Notes: a model not told the origin generated them from the sequence alone. Counted from the first letter of the stretch, positions 1 to 8,902 are shown. The stretch: 64,000 bases of DNA from Evansella cellulosilytica DSM 2522 (GCF_000177235.2 NC_014829.1:4030001-4094000); one strand, 5' to 3'. Program-made: numbers and translations.

Positions 1-417
1 AGTCCTTGCTTTCTTCTAGATTTTTAGATGTTTCTAATCATAGTTGTAAAATGTAATCCGTTACATTTTGATATAAAAATCGCGTTGTGACTTTAATCAG
101 TGTAAAGTAGGAATGTAGAACACTAAGGAGGATGATACAAAGCTTTTAAGTTCCTTCAGCGGCATTGAAGTAGTATTTTATAGATGTAATCCGTTTCATA
201 GAAAAGAATAACAAAGCACCTTTAAAGTGTCAATATATTCTTAATATTTTTAATTTTACAAAAATAGTTGTTTTTTTACTTTCTTCAGCAAAATGTGACC
301 TCTTCGGAAGAGTTAGCTTCCTATCTCTGTTTCCAGAAATGAATAGATGTTTTGTTCAAAAATTAATAAAGATAGTTCAGTCTGTAGTAACACCTTCCTT
401 GAACTATCTTCAGTAAG
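1..417. other. Gene-free left end with small hairpins
   Basis: No credible gene is seen. A perfect hairpin with 9-bp arms and a TCCG loop lies at 48-69 and could end a transcript entering from the left. A GGAGG word near 126 is followed only by a few codons before a stop. Confidence 0.5.
371..408 (-). terminator. Terminator of the FtsZ-like gene
   Basis: Arms GATAGTTCA (371-379) and TGAACTATC (400-408) form a hairpin just past the stop of the minus-strand gene that ends at 418. Read on the minus strand the stem is followed by a T-rich tract (TTTATTAATTTTT). Confidence 0.6.
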
Positions 418-1002
418 TTATTCAATTGCTTCAGGCATCTGCCTACTATTCAATAGCTTTTCTAGTTGCTTTAATGCACGAACTAAACGAAGACATACAT
501 CAGCTTCATTTACGGGCTCCACCATTTTCTTATTATTACAGTACTGATTTTTTTCTATAGTTACTATCGCTTCACAATCTGTTTGAAGATCTTCTAATAG
601 TGTAGGAAGAATTGTTTCTTGTTTCGCGTAAGGTTTAGCCAAGACTAGCGAAAAGTCAATTCCTAAAAGTTTACCACGATTCACAATTAATTTAATGACT
701 GCTGCATCCAATTCGTTATCGCAATCACCGGTGATAAAGACTTTGTTGACAACATTCTTATCTACCATATTTAAGAGTTCAGTTACATAAGGTAACATTT
801 GAAATTTACTTTCGTTTGTAAACGTATGAAAGCTGTTATTTATTGGTGCTTCGCAAAACTCCTTTTGTTCGGGACTGAAGCAAACTCCAACGCTTTCAAT
901 ATTACCTCTAAATGTATCCAATACAGATACACCGAGATCGCCCACCCCGACTAATAGAGTAGTAGGGAAATACTCTGGTTGTACATAATTAATTTTTATC
1001 AT
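418..1002 (-). CDS. Degenerate FtsZ/tubulin-like GTPase-fold protein
   Basis: A 194-residue protein of unknown function. Its order of motifs follows the N-terminal GTPase domain of FtsZ: LLVGVGDLGVSVLDTF near residue 16 matches the first glycine-rich strand-turn-helix, KVFITGDCDNELDAA near 88 lies where FtsZ has the GGGTGTG nucleotide-binding loop, LVLAKPYA near 119 matches VVTKPF, and EAIVTIEKNQ near 144 matches VIVIPNDRLL. The GGGTGTG loop is replaced by an acidic stretch, so GTP binding as in FtsZ is unlikely. The C-terminal FtsZ domain is absent; FtsZ itself is about 370 residues. The gene is monocistronic with its own terminator. The fold assignment rests on motif order read by eye. Confidence 0.7.
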   Translation of the reverse strand: MIKINYVQPEYFPTTLLVGVGDLGVSVLDTFRGNIESVGVCFSPEQKEFCEAPINNSFHTFTNESKFQMLPYVTELLNMVDKNVVNKVFITGDCDNELDAAVIKLIVNRGKLLGIDFSLVLAKPYAKQETILPTLLEDLQTDCEAIVTIEKNQYCNNKKMVEPVNEADVCLRLVRALKQLEKLLNSRQMPEAIE

Positions 1003-1230
1003 TTTGATGTAGCCTCCTACGTTTACAATATAATCATTTTAAAAAAATATGTATTGGTAAAAGCACACTATGTATATTAAACTATTACTACATTGGATAA
1101 CTATTTTATAAATGTCATTATACCACCTTTATACCTTAATAACGAACATTTTTTCTATTATTTTACAAAAAAAAATATTTAGTAACCGATAAAACGAAAT
1201 CTTTTCGTTTCTCCTTTGACTAGCACCCCA

Positions 1231-1617
1231 CTATTTTTCATATAATTCTATAGGAAGTCCGTCCGGATCATTAAAAAAGGTATATTTTTTTTTCGTAATT
1301 CCGTCAATCCTTACCCTCTCAACTTTTATATTTTCAGATTTTAAGTGTTCCACTGCTTCCTCTACATTATTAACTTCAAATGCTAGATGCCTCAATCCAG
1401 TAGCTTCCGGGTAGCTTTGTCTTTTCGGAGGACTTGGGAATGAAAATAATTCTATTTGATAATAACCATTAACAGCTAAGTCTAGTTTATACGATTCCCG
1501 TTCAGCTCTATATACTTCTTGTAATATCTCTAACCCTAATATCCTCACATAAAAATCCTTCGACACTTCATAATTAGAACAAATAATAGCAATATGGTGT
1601 ACTGCATTTATATTCAT
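1231..1617 (-). CDS. VOC family metalloprotein, YwkD/YaeR-like (GloA2 type)
   Basis: A 128-residue single-domain protein of the vicinal oxygen chelate (glyoxalase I-like) superfamily. It has the two beta-alpha-beta-beta-beta modules: AVHHIAIICSNYEVSKDFY at the N-terminus and LRHLAFEV in the middle. The likely metal ligands are His near residue 7, Glu in YQIELFSF, His in LRHLAF and Glu in LPIELYEK. The sequence strongly resembles the small SMU1112c/YaeR/YwkD group of Bacillus, whose substrate is not settled. It stands alone, with no partner gene to suggest a substrate. Confidence 0.85.
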   Translation of the reverse strand: MNINAVHHIAIICSNYEVSKDFYVRILGLEILQEVYRAERESYKLDLAVNGYYQIELFSFPSPPKRQSYPEATGLRHLAFEVNNVEEAVEHLKSENIKVERVRIDGITKKKYTFFNDPDGLPIELYEK

Positions 1618-1761
1618 AACATAGCCTCCATCGTTCTATTTACTCTTTATATCATAGCTTAATCTAATAGGTGATTACACAATTTTTTTCACATATAAAT
1701 GATTGTTTTTATTAATGTAAGGGAAGGAGTATTCATATAATACTAGCAGGAGGGGATAATC

Positions 1762-2544
1762 TTGTTTAGTAGACAGTATAATCTTTTATCGTGGATGTTG
1801 ATAGTCATAGTCGTTCTATTAATGACCGCCTGCAATAACGGAGATGAGCCTGTAGAGGAAAACGAGGATAGTGATATTGCATCACTAGAGGCTGATATTG
1901 AGGCACTTGAAAGCATCATTGACCAACTTCAAGATGAGCTAGCGAAGCGAGATGAGACCATTTCGGAGTTAGAGTCTGAATTAGGCATTGAAGATTCTGA
2001 TTCAACAGGTGAAGGTGAGTCAAACAACGAATCTCCTTCGTCCTCAGAGAACAGTACACTTCGTGAAAGAGCAAATTTAGTTGTAGGTTCATTAGAGAAC
2101 AAAAATTTTAATACTTTAGCCAACTATGTTCACCCTGAAAAAGGGGTTCGCTTTTCACCATATGGCTATGTTGATACAGACGAACATCTTATTTTTCAAT
2201 CAGAAGAAGTTAAAGGGTTTACTTATGATACCGAAGAGTATGAATGGGGTACCGAAGATGGAACTGGCTATGCAATCACATTAACTCCTTCCGAATATTA
2301 TGAGGAATATATTTATATTCGCGACTTTAGCCGAATGTCTTCAGATATCGTGGAGAACGAGATTGAATCTTATGGAAACATCATTGTGAATGTAGAAGAA
2401 AAGTATCCCGAAGCTGAATTTGTCAGCTACTACGTAACCCCAAGTGATAATGAGTTAAATTGGGCAAATTTGATTCTTGCATTTGAAGAGTATGAAGGTG
2501 AATGGTACCTTGTAGGCATAGCGGTCGATAGATGGACAATATAA
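1762..2544 (+). CDS. Acidic coiled-coil lipoprotein with conserved C-terminal domain
   Basis: Starts at TTG behind a strong GCAGGAGGGG site (1747-1755). The 260-residue product has a lipoprotein signal peptide with lipobox LMTAC (lipidated Cys near residue 24), a short coiled coil (about residues 38-75, heptad-like LEADIEALESIIDQLQ), an acidic Ser-rich linker, and a globular C-terminal domain from about 95 that contains YVHPEKGVRFSPYGYVDTDE. That last block recurs in other Bacillus lipoproteins of unknown function, usually near the C-terminus. It should sit on the outer face of the membrane. No operon partner is evident. Confidence 0.85.
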   Translation: MFSRQYNLLSWMLIVIVVLLMTACNNGDEPVEENEDSDIASLEADIEALESIIDQLQDELAKRDETISELESELGIEDSDSTGEGESNNESPSSSENSTLRERANLVVGSLENKNFNTLANYVHPEKGVRFSPYGYVDTDEHLIFQSEEVKGFTYDTEEYEWGTEDGTGYAITLTPSEYYEEYIYIRDFSRMSSDIVENEIESYGNIIVNVEEKYPEAEFVSYYVTPSDNELNWANLILAFEEYEGEWYLVGIAVDRWTI

Positions 2545-2721
2545 TGGGGCGTTTTTTGGTGACGGATGGTGGCGAACCGTATTATGTGAGGGGCATCGGA
2601 GTGAGCGAATTTGAAAGCCGATCTTCACTTATTCTGTTCCCGCCATGTAACTAACGGTGATGGTGAATGCGATGGAAAAGTTGTTCTGTACTTTTTCAGT
2701 GGGTCCACGGATACCTCATTT

Positions 2722-2749
2722 TTGATAGAAGCCGACTTTCTTGTATAAA
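2722..2749 (+). promoter_or_regulatory. Putative sigma-A promoter of msrAB
   Basis: TTGATA (2722-2727) and TATAAA (2744-2749) are separated by 16 bp, about 45 bp before the msrAB start. The pair lies just after a degenerate hairpin related to the dispersed X element (about 2660-2705). Confidence 0.5.
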
Positions 2750-2795
2750 ATAGAATGTGATTATACACTAACATAAAACGAGCGAGGTGAGGACA

Positions 2796-3755
2796 ATGAG
2801 TAATCTTGAAAAGGCAACATTTGCAGGCGGCTGCTTTTGGTGTATGGTAAAGCCATTTGATGAGTTTCCTGGCATTCATCAAGTTGTTTCTGGTTATTCA
2901 GGTGGGCATACTGAAAACCCAACATATGAAGAAGTTTCTACTGACACTACAGGTCACCGCGAAGTTGTTCAAATTACGTTTAATCCAGAGGTTTTTCCAT
3001 ATGAAAAGCTGTTAGAAATTTTTTGGAGGAATATAGATCCGACAGATGCTGGCGGTCAATTTCACGATCGCGGTGAGCACTATAAAACGGCAATTTATTA
3101 CCATTCTGAAGAACAAAGAGAGCTTGCTGAAGTGTCGAAAAGGAATTTAGAGGAAAGTGGTAAGTTTGATAAGCAAATTGTAACGGATATTCTCCCAGCT
3201 AAGACTTTTTATCCTGCAGAATCAGGACATCAAGATTATTATAAGAAAAATCCGTTTCACTATAACCGCTATTATGAAGGTTCTGGCAGAAAGGATTTCA
3301 CCGAGAGCAAGTGGAAGGTGTCTAAAAACGAGGATGAATTAAGGGAGAAGTTAACAGCTATTCAATATGAGGTAACCCAAAACAACGGTACTGAACGCCC
3401 TTTTCAAAATGAATTCTATTCAAATGAGGATGAGGGAATTTATGTAGATATCGTTTCTGGAGAGCCACTTTTCAGCTCGAAGGACCAGTACGATGCCGGC
3501 TGTGGTTGGCCAAGCTTCACTCGTCCAATTAGCCACTATCATATTACGGACAAACTTGATCAAAGTCACGGCATGATTCGCACTGAGGTACGCAGTAAGT
3601 ATGGCGATTCCCACTTAGGGCACGTTTTTAACGACGGGCCAAAAGAAGAAGGCGGACTCCGCTACTGCATTAATTCAGCAGCATTAAAGTTCATCCGTAA
3701 AGATGACTTAGAAAAAGAAGGCTATGGTGAATATAAAGTGATGTTTGAGGAGTAG
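2796..3755 (+). CDS. msrAB: Bifunctional peptide methionine sulfoxide reductase MsrA/MsrB
   Basis: Repairs oxidised methionine in proteins; MsrA acts on the S- and MsrB on the R-sulfoxide. The 319-residue protein fuses MsrA (about 1-155, with GGCFWCM and active-site Cys13) to MsrB (about 175-319, with [20 protein letters not shown] and the catalytic Cys of RYCINS). The ATG at 2796 is preferred over an in-frame GTG nine bases upstream because GAGGTGAGG (2784-2792) is correctly spaced for it. No signal peptide is seen, so it should be cytoplasmic. The gene is monocistronic; short GGGGAGTA repeats and a hairpin follow it. Confidence 0.95.
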   Translation: MSNLEKATFAGGCFWCMVKPFDEFPGIHQVVSGYSGGHTENPTYEEVSTDTTGHREVVQITFNPEVFPYEKLLEIFWRNIDPTDAGGQFHDRGEHYKTAIYYHSEEQRELAEVSKRNLEESGKFDKQIVTDILPAKTFYPAESGHQDYYKKNPFHYNRYYEGSGRKDFTESKWKVSKNEDELREKLTAIQYEVTQNNGTERPFQNEFYSNEDEGIYVDIVSGEPLFSSKDQYDAGCGWPSFTRPISHYHITDKLDQSHGMIRTEVRSKYGDSHLGHVFNDGPKEEGGLRYCINSAALKFIRKDDLEKEGYGEYKVMFEE

Positions 3756-3855
3756 GGGAGTAGGGGAGTAGGGGCTAGTACCCTGCTTCTTTTTTGGTTG
3801 GTTGGGTGAGGGAGGCGTGGGAGGTTGCGTTTTATTTATTGTTGTAACATTGCTC

Positions 3856-3890
3856 ATGAACGGAAGAAAGGACTTTCTTCTTCCGTTCAT
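3856..3890 (+). terminator. Hairpin after msrAB
   Basis: Arms ATGAACGGAAG (3856-3866) and CTTCCGTTCAT (3880-3890), with further pairing of the GAAAG/CTTTC inner segment. Only a weak T tract follows, so it may be a terminator or a stability hairpin. Confidence 0.5.
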
Positions 3891-3930
3891 GGATGTTTTC
3901 CTCACTGAACGAAATATTATAATCTACTTC

Positions 3931-4800
3931 ACTTTCCTTTCTGTGCACATTTCCTTCTTAGAAAGGAATACTAACTTCTCTGGCTTTCCTTTCTATGCAC
4001 ACTTCCTTCTTAGAAAGGAATACTAACTCCTCTGGCTTTCCTTTCTATGCACTTTTCATCCTTAGAAAGGAATACTAACTCCTCTGGCTTTCCTTTCTGT
4101 GCACTTTTCATCCTTAGAAAGGAATACTAACACTTTTGGCTTTCCTTTCTGTGCATACTTCCTCCTTAAAAAGGAATACTAACTCCTCTGGCTTTCCTTT
4201 CTATGCACTTTTCATCCTTAGAAAGGAATACTAACTCCTCTGGCTTTCCTTTCTGTGCACTTTTCATCCTTAGAAAGGAATACTAGCTCCTCTGGCTTTC
4301 CTTTCTGTGCACTTTTCATCCTTAGAAAGGAATACTAACTCCTCTGGCTTTCCTTTCTATGCACTTTTCATCCTTAGAAAGGAATACTAACTCCTCTGGC
4401 TTTCCTTTCTATGCACACTTCCTCAATAGAAAGGAATACTAACTCCTCTGGCTTTCCTTTCTATGCACACTTCCTCAATAGAAAGGAATACTAACTCCTC
4501 TGGCTTTCCTTTCTATGTCCACTTCCTTCTTAGAAAGGAATACTAGCTTCTCTGGCTTTCCTTTCTATGCACTTTTCATCCTTAGAAAGGAATACTAACT
4601 CCTCTGGCTTTCCTTTCTGTGCACACTTCCTCCTTAGAAAGGAATACTAGCTCCTCTGGCTTTCCTTTCTATGCACTTTTCATCCTTAAAAAGGAATACT
4701 AGCTCCTCTGGCTTTCCTTTCTATGCACACATCCCAATAGAAAGGAATACTAGCTACTCTGGCTTTCCTTTCTATACCAATGTCCACTTCGCCACTAAAA
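3931..4800. repeat. Tandem array A: about 16 units of 52 bp
   Basis: Each unit is 52 bp: a 35-bp conserved block that begins AGAAAGGAATACTA and ends GGCTTTCCTTTCT, then a 16-18 bp block in a few variants (ATGCACTTTTCATCCTT and ATGCACACTTCCTCAAT are two). The conserved block is an inverted repeat, AGAAAGGAA against TTCCTTTCT, so every unit can form a 9-bp stem. The array fills the space between convergent msrAB and the NERD gene. The connecting blocks are themselves repeated, which argues against CRISPR. It is related to array E near 50.4-51.1 kb. Confidence 0.97.
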
Positions 4801-4899
4801 AGGATAACAAATTCATCCAATCACATTACAAAAATGCACCTAACCAAAAACAATGATTCTGAAGTAATAATACTCCCAAATTACAATCCACTTAGCAAA

Positions 4900-5820
4900 C
4901 TACTCTTTCTTTTTATACTTAAAATTACGGCCTTTCCCAATAAGTGTATATTTTTTTGATATTGCACTCCAGATTGCTTTTTCCGTTACAATCCCCCCAC
5001 ACCAATCATAGATTGTGCTTACCTTTATATCTTGCGTTGGAAATAGCAATTCAAACTCTTCAACACTTCTAAGAATAGCTCGAACACTGTCTTCTTTCTT
5101 ACCACACTGTTTACAAAGCAACTTAAACTTGTTGTGTCTCACCATCTCCCCTCTACACTCTTTACACATAATCCCCTTTTTCAAATCTCCATACGTATAG
5201 CTCGGTAATTGAGTGTATCGGGATTCCTCTTGGTGGTAAGAAATTAATTGATTAGCCAGATGCATATGACGTTTTTGAAGCTTTTGGGAAGGATACTGAA
5301 GCTTTGTGATGAAGGATTTTAATTGTGATCTAAAGATAATTGGTTGATCCATTTTTGCGTTGTATAGTGTAAATTCGGGATTAATAAAAAGCAATTGAGG
5401 TTTTACCGAAAAACTTAAACCAAGCTCATTCAGTAGCTGGCGAAATAGGGACTCGGCTCGTTCAAGCTGTAGCAGAGGGTTTTTGTACTCTCTATTTTTG
5501 TTCCTTTTACAAAATTTGTTACCATCAAAATAAAAATCGCCCGTATAGTTTTTCACATCTACTAGGAAAATGGAATCGTAACAAATAATGACGGAGTCAA
5601 TTTGAAAGGTTGTCCCATTTGACTCAATCAATAGATCATTAATGACTAAATAATCATCATTAATAGTTGCTATCCATTGATCAAATTCTAGTTCTCCTTC
5701 ATAGCCTTTTTCAGTACTATAAAGCTGCTGTTCATACTCCTCCTGCAACTTCATTCTTGACGCCAACAGCCTTAAAATTACTAATTTCAATGGCTCTTTT
5801 CGATTTTTAATGACGCTCAT
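4900..5820 (-). CDS. NERD domain protein with C-terminal zinc ribbon
   Basis: A 306-residue protein with a nuclease-related NERD domain (about residues 45-150: KGYEGELEFDQW, then FQIDSVIICYDSIFLVDVKNYTG, which carries the D and the E/D-x-K residues of the nuclease-like core). The C-terminal region has CKECRGEMVRHNKFKLLCKQC near 225-245, a four-cysteine zinc ribbon, and then a predicted helical tail. The start at ATG 5820 has GGAG about 12 bases upstream; a GTG at 5829 is also in frame. NERD proteins are thought to act on nucleic acids, but no biochemical role can be read here. A second NERD protein lies at 23.3-24.0 kb with a different layout. Confidence 0.85.
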   Translation of the reverse strand: MSVIKNRKEPLKLVILRLLASRMKLQEEYEQQLYSTEKGYEGELEFDQWIATINDDYLVINDLLIESNGTTFQIDSVIICYDSIFLVDVKNYTGDFYFDGNKFCKRNKNREYKNPLLQLERAESLFRQLLNELGLSFSVKPQLLFINPEFTLYNAKMDQPIIFRSQLKSFITKLQYPSQKLQKRHMHLANQLISYHQEESRYTQLPSYTYGDLKKGIMCKECRGEMVRHNKFKLLCKQCGKKEDSVRAILRSVEEFELLFPTQDIKVSTIYDWCGGIVTEKAIWSAISKKYTLIGKGRNFKYKKKE

Positions 5821-5920
5821 GAAATACACATCTCCATTCTATATTTTTTTAATTTCATAGAGAAAATAGGATAATGTAACATCTGTGGAATATTGATATG
5901 ATAAAAGAAGAATTTGGGAG

Positions 5921-5954
5921 AATAACTATCTATCTTAAAAGTAGTTATTTTTTG
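5921..5954 (+). terminator. hemH: Hairpin and T run upstream of hemH
   Basis: AATAACTA (5921-5928) pairs with TAGTTATT (5942-5949), followed by a T run to 5953. No plus-strand gene lies upstream, so it may attenuate hemH transcription or end a short RNA. Confidence 0.4.
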
Positions 5955-5996
5955 AGTCACTGTCAATAGTATTTTTAATAGAGGAGCTCAGCAAAT

Positions 5997-6968
5997 ATGG
6001 AGAAAACTGCAGTACTATTAGTAAACCTTGGAACACCCGATGCCCCAGATACAAAGTCAGTTAGGAAGTATTTAAAAATATTTTTATCAGATAAAAGAGT
6101 TATTGATTTACCAAGGTGGCGTTGGTTGCCGATATTACACGGAATTGTCCTTCGCTTTCGACCGAAAAAGTCAGCCAAGTTGTACAAATCTATTTGGACA
6201 AAGGATGGTTCGCCACTGTTAGTATACAGCCAAAAGCAGCAACAGCTTTTAGCTAATAGATTTGAAGGTAATGGAAACGTGAAAGTTACACTAGCAATGA
6301 ATTACGGTGCTCCCTCTATCACAACTGAATTGGAGAAACTTCATCATTGGGGTGTTCGTCATCTTATCGTTCTTCCATTATTTCCACAGTATTCATCAAC
6401 GACGACCGCTTCTGTGTGGGATCATGTTCAAAAGGTAATCTCAAAATGGCGTGACATACCTGAACTATCATTTATTAGGGATTTCCCTGATCACCCTCAA
6501 TTCATTGAACTATTACAAAAACGCGTAGACGAATCGATCGAAGTAAATGGTACCCCGGATGCAATTGTTGCTTCCTACCATGGTATTCCAAATCGTTATG
6601 CTGAATCTGGTGACGATTATGTGAACCGATGCACAAGGACGACTGATGCATTAAGACGTCGTTTTCCAAGTGTCCCTATATTGCAATGCTTCCAATCAAA
6701 ATTCGGAAAGGAACCTTGGGTTGAACCTGCGACGAGCGACAAGCTAATAGAACTAGCCAAAACAGACAAAAAGCATGTACAAATCATCGCTCCTGCTTTT
6801 ACAGCTGATTGCTTAGAAACATTAGAAGAGCTTGAAGTAGAAAACCGCGACATTTTTCTCAGCAGTGGTGGCAAAGCCTATCATTATCTCCCTGCCGCAA
6901 ATGACGATTCACTATTTATTGATTGTTTAGAAAGCTTGATAGTGGAACGATTAAAGGATTCACTTTGA
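5997..6968 (+). CDS. hemH: Ferrochelatase of the proteobacterial (classical) type
   Basis: Inserts ferrous iron into a porphyrin at the end of haem synthesis. The 323-residue protein opens with LLVNLGTPDAP and has SVRKYLKIFLSD, YGAPSI, LPLFPQYSSTT, the catalytic histidine in SYHGIP (His195) and the conserved glutamate in DCLETLEE (Glu274). These are signatures of the proteobacterial/eukaryotic-type enzyme; the usual Bacillus HemH (coproporphyrin ferrochelatase) opens quite differently, with a LLVMAYGTP-like start. No C-terminal iron-sulfur cysteines are present. RBS GAGGAG (5981-5986). No other haem gene is adjacent. Function is confident; whether the substrate is protoporphyrin or coproporphyrin cannot be told. 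Confidence 0.93.
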   Translation: MEKTAVLLVNLGTPDAPDTKSVRKYLKIFLSDKRVIDLPRWRWLPILHGIVLRFRPKKSAKLYKSIWTKDGSPLLVYSQKQQQLLANRFEGNGNVKVTLAMNYGAPSITTELEKLHHWGVRHLIVLPLFPQYSSTTTASVWDHVQKVISKWRDIPELSFIRDFPDHPQFIELLQKRVDESIEVNGTPDAIVASYHGIPNRYAESGDDYVNRCTRTTDALRRRFPSVPILQCFQSKFGKEPWVEPATSDKLIELAKTDKKHVQIIAPAFTADCLETLEELEVENRDIFLSSGGKAYHYLPAANDDSLFIDCLESLIVERLKDSL

Positions 6969-7085
6969 TTCGACAAATATTGCGCGAAAAATGTTATTAT
7001 TTGTTGAAAAAATTCATAAATATGCGAAGTGTTTCGTTTTTTAACACGCTATGTGTGTTATGATAAAGAATGTAAACGTGAAACA

Positions 7086-7163
7086 ATGAGTAAAGGAGAA
7101 ATATTGACAATTGGTTTGCTTGTTGCAAGCTGTAATTGCAATATATTAATAGGATGGATATAA
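7086..7163 (+). CDS. Putative 19-25 residue peptide overlapping the kinase start
   Basis: A short frame runs from ATG 7086 (25 codons), or better from TTG 7104, which has AAAGGAG (7092-7098) six bases before it, to TAA at 7161. The product MTIGLLVASCNCNILIGWI is hydrophobic and contains LVASC, a lipobox-like sequence. Its end overlaps the kinase ATG at 7154 by ten bases, and the kinase has no ribosome site of its own. It may be a leader peptide that couples translation, or a secreted signalling peptide. Coding status is unproven. Confidence 0.4.
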   Translation: MSKGEILTIGLLVASCNCNILIGWI

Positions 7164-7987
7164 GAAATATTTTTTTAATTATTTTAGTACAAATAATACT
7201 TGTTTTCTTTTTTATCACTTCTATGGCGTTATATAACGAACGTCTATATATATTTGAGATACCAGTTCACTTGCTATTTATCATTGTCCTCAATGTATTA
7301 TCGCTCTTTCTTCTAGCAAGGATGTATCGCCATACTGTAAAGAAAAAACTAACTTTAACAGAATCTACACATGAACAGGAATTCCATTCCCTTGTCGCCT
7401 CAGTTCGGTCTGACCGACACGATCTTAATAACCATTTAACAGTGATTTTAGGCCTAATGAAAATTGGGAATTATTCAAAAGCTCATGAGTATTTAAACCA
7501 AATGGTTGGCGATATACATATAAATAATAAAGCTTTGAGTATAAAAAATCCTATTCTTGCTTCGATATTGTTCTCTAAAATGGAACTATATCACCAAAAT
7601 CAAATTGAATTCTCCGTTCATGTCGAATCAGAGGAAATAACACATATACTTTCTTCTACAGACCTTATCCGATTAATTGGGAACTTATTAGACAACGCCT
7701 TTGATGCAACGATGGAATTGACTGAAGAAAAACGGAATATTAATTTTCAAATTTATGAAAAAGATAAAGAAGTTGAAATAATCGTAGAAAATAGCACTGT
7801 TCAAGAAAGCTTTAATCGTGACTTTTTCAAAATGGGGCAATCATCAAAAGGGAAAACAGGAAAACGAGGCTACGGACTCTCTATAATTTCAGAAATAATA
7901 AAAAAGTACGATGGTAATTTTGATGTGCAATCAGAAAACAATATTGTCATCTTTCAAATTACATTTCCACAAGAGCAAGCTGTATAA
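7154..7987 (+). CDS. GHKL/Spo0B-type membrane sensor histidine kinase (orphan)
   Basis: A 277-residue kinase with two membrane segments (about residues 6-24 and 37-56), a short coiled linker, the Spo0B/AgrC-type dimerisation box SDRHDLNNHLTVILGLM with phospho-acceptor His89, an N box LIGNLLDNAFDAT and a G box RGYGLSII. Such kinases usually work with a LytTR or NarL-type response regulator, and none is nearby. ATG 7154 is chosen because the protein then starts MDIRN directly before the first membrane segment; an in-frame TTG at 7136 is possible, but neither has a clear Shine-Dalgarno site. Translation is probably coupled to the small frame that ends at 7163. Confidence 0.8.
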   Translation: MDIRNIFLIILVQIILVFFFITSMALYNERLYIFEIPVHLLFIIVLNVLSLFLLARMYRHTVKKKLTLTESTHEQEFHSLVASVRSDRHDLNNHLTVILGLMKIGNYSKAHEYLNQMVGDIHINNKALSIKNPILASILFSKMELYHQNQIEFSVHVESEEITHILSSTDLIRLIGNLLDNAFDATMELTEEKRNINFQIYEKDKEVEIIVENSTVQESFNRDFFKMGQSSKGKTGKRGYGLSIISEIIKKYDGNFDVQSENNIVIFQITFPQEQAV

Positions 7988-8050
7988 ATGAGAATTACTT
8001 TTGCACTAAGGTAGCTTTTCTATCGGTCTCTTAGGCACCAATTACCAAGG

Positions 8051-8216
8051 GCAATGAAAAAGTGGTGTTCTTTCACTTTCCCAGTGTCCCTAAGCAATGT
8101 GCGTAGCCGTCACAATCGGTAAAAAGCCTGATAGGAGTAGGTTTCTCATATCAGGCGAGCGACTGCAATACAAGTACAAGGCAACGAAAAGTTGCTCTGT
8201 ACTTTTTCAGTGTCCT
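8051..8216. repeat. Composite palindromic element X, full copy
   Basis: Built of a left hairpin (AAAAAGTGGTGTTCTTTCACTTT), a half-site GCAATGTGCGTAGCCG, a central hairpin (GCCTGATAGGAGTA against a degenerate TATCAGGC), a short GAGCGACTGCAATACAA segment and a right hairpin around GTTGCTCTGTACTTTTTCAGTG. It matches the copy at 56.0-56.2 kb over its length. Reading frames through it are not genes. It fills the gap between the kinase and the next membrane protein. Confidence 0.9.
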
Positions 8217-8345
8217 CACCAATCACCTTACCTAATCTACTTTATAGGACATTTATACATGATTGTATTAAAAATACTGTGAAATTTGTCGAATATGTGG
8301 TACAAATATACTAGGTATTTATTATCAGGTAGAGGAGACAATTTC

Positions 8346-8813
8346 ATGTCATGGTATAGTTATTTTTTATTAAATGTTCCTGAAACATTATTAATGCTCG
8401 TAATTACTTTACTACTATTAGGTTTTTCCATTAAAGAACACGCAAAGCCTATCCTACTTGTTGCGTTTTTACAAGGAGCAGTTGCTTTTGCTTTAAGTAT
8501 TTATATGCAAAATCCATTAAAGCCTTTTGTAACAATTATTACTTTCACAGTTTTAGTAGCCTTCTTATTTAAAAGGACTATGTTACAGGGGTTTACGATC
8601 GCTTTAATCGCATTTTTTATTTTGTCATTTTATGAAATTACGTTTTCATTGATCAACATGTATGTCTTTGATGCAGATTACACAGCAATACAAGCAGATC
8701 CATGGAAGCGAGTGACTACTGGATTTATCACAATTCAATTACCAATGCTCGTAACAGTACTTTTATTACTTAAGTTTAAATTAAAAATTAATATTCCGTT
8801 TTTAATTAAATAG
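8346..8813 (+). CDS. Integral membrane protein of unknown function
   Basis: A 155-residue, very hydrophobic protein with about five membrane segments (residues 9-27, 35-52, 57-73, 80-102, 125-145). The ATG at 8346 is preferred over upstream in-frame starts because AGAGGAG (8331-8337) precedes it at eight bases. I do not recognise the family. The layout is like the membrane receptor half of AgrC/GHKL kinases, and it follows a GHKL kinase that has only two membrane segments, so the two could be partners; that is a guess from context and hydropathy. The two genes are separated by an X element. Confidence 0.7.
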   Translation: MSWYSYFLLNVPETLLMLVITLLLLGFSIKEHAKPILLVAFLQGAVAFALSIYMQNPLKPFVTIITFTVLVAFLFKRTMLQGFTIALIAFFILSFYEITFSLINMYVFDADYTAIQADPWKRVTTGFITIQLPMLVTVLLLLKFKLKINIPFLIK

Positions 8814-8858
8814 ATGGAGTAAAATTTACACAGTAAACTGTAATAGTGAAGTAACAAT

Positions 8859-8902
8859 GAGGTGGTCAGGAGATTATACATCCAATGGCCACCTCTTTTT
8901 TT
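8859..8902. terminator. Bidirectional terminator
   Basis: GAGGTGG (8859-8865) pairs with CCACCTC (8889-8895), followed by a T run. It lies between the membrane-protein gene and the convergent end of the ureide operon. Confidence 0.75.

Noticed and set aside
2625-2882. 85-codon minus-strand frame
   Set aside because: It overlaps the promoter and start of msrAB on the other strand and has no ribosome site.
3931-4800. Array A as a CRISPR array
   Set aside because: The 17-bp connecting blocks recur in a few variants instead of being unique, the period is exact, and there are no cas genes. The same holds for array E.
8097-8282. Short frame through the X element at 8.1 kb
   Set aside because: It lies in a palindromic repeat found elsewhere and has no ribosome site; the similar frame at 22390-22587 is rejected for the same reason.
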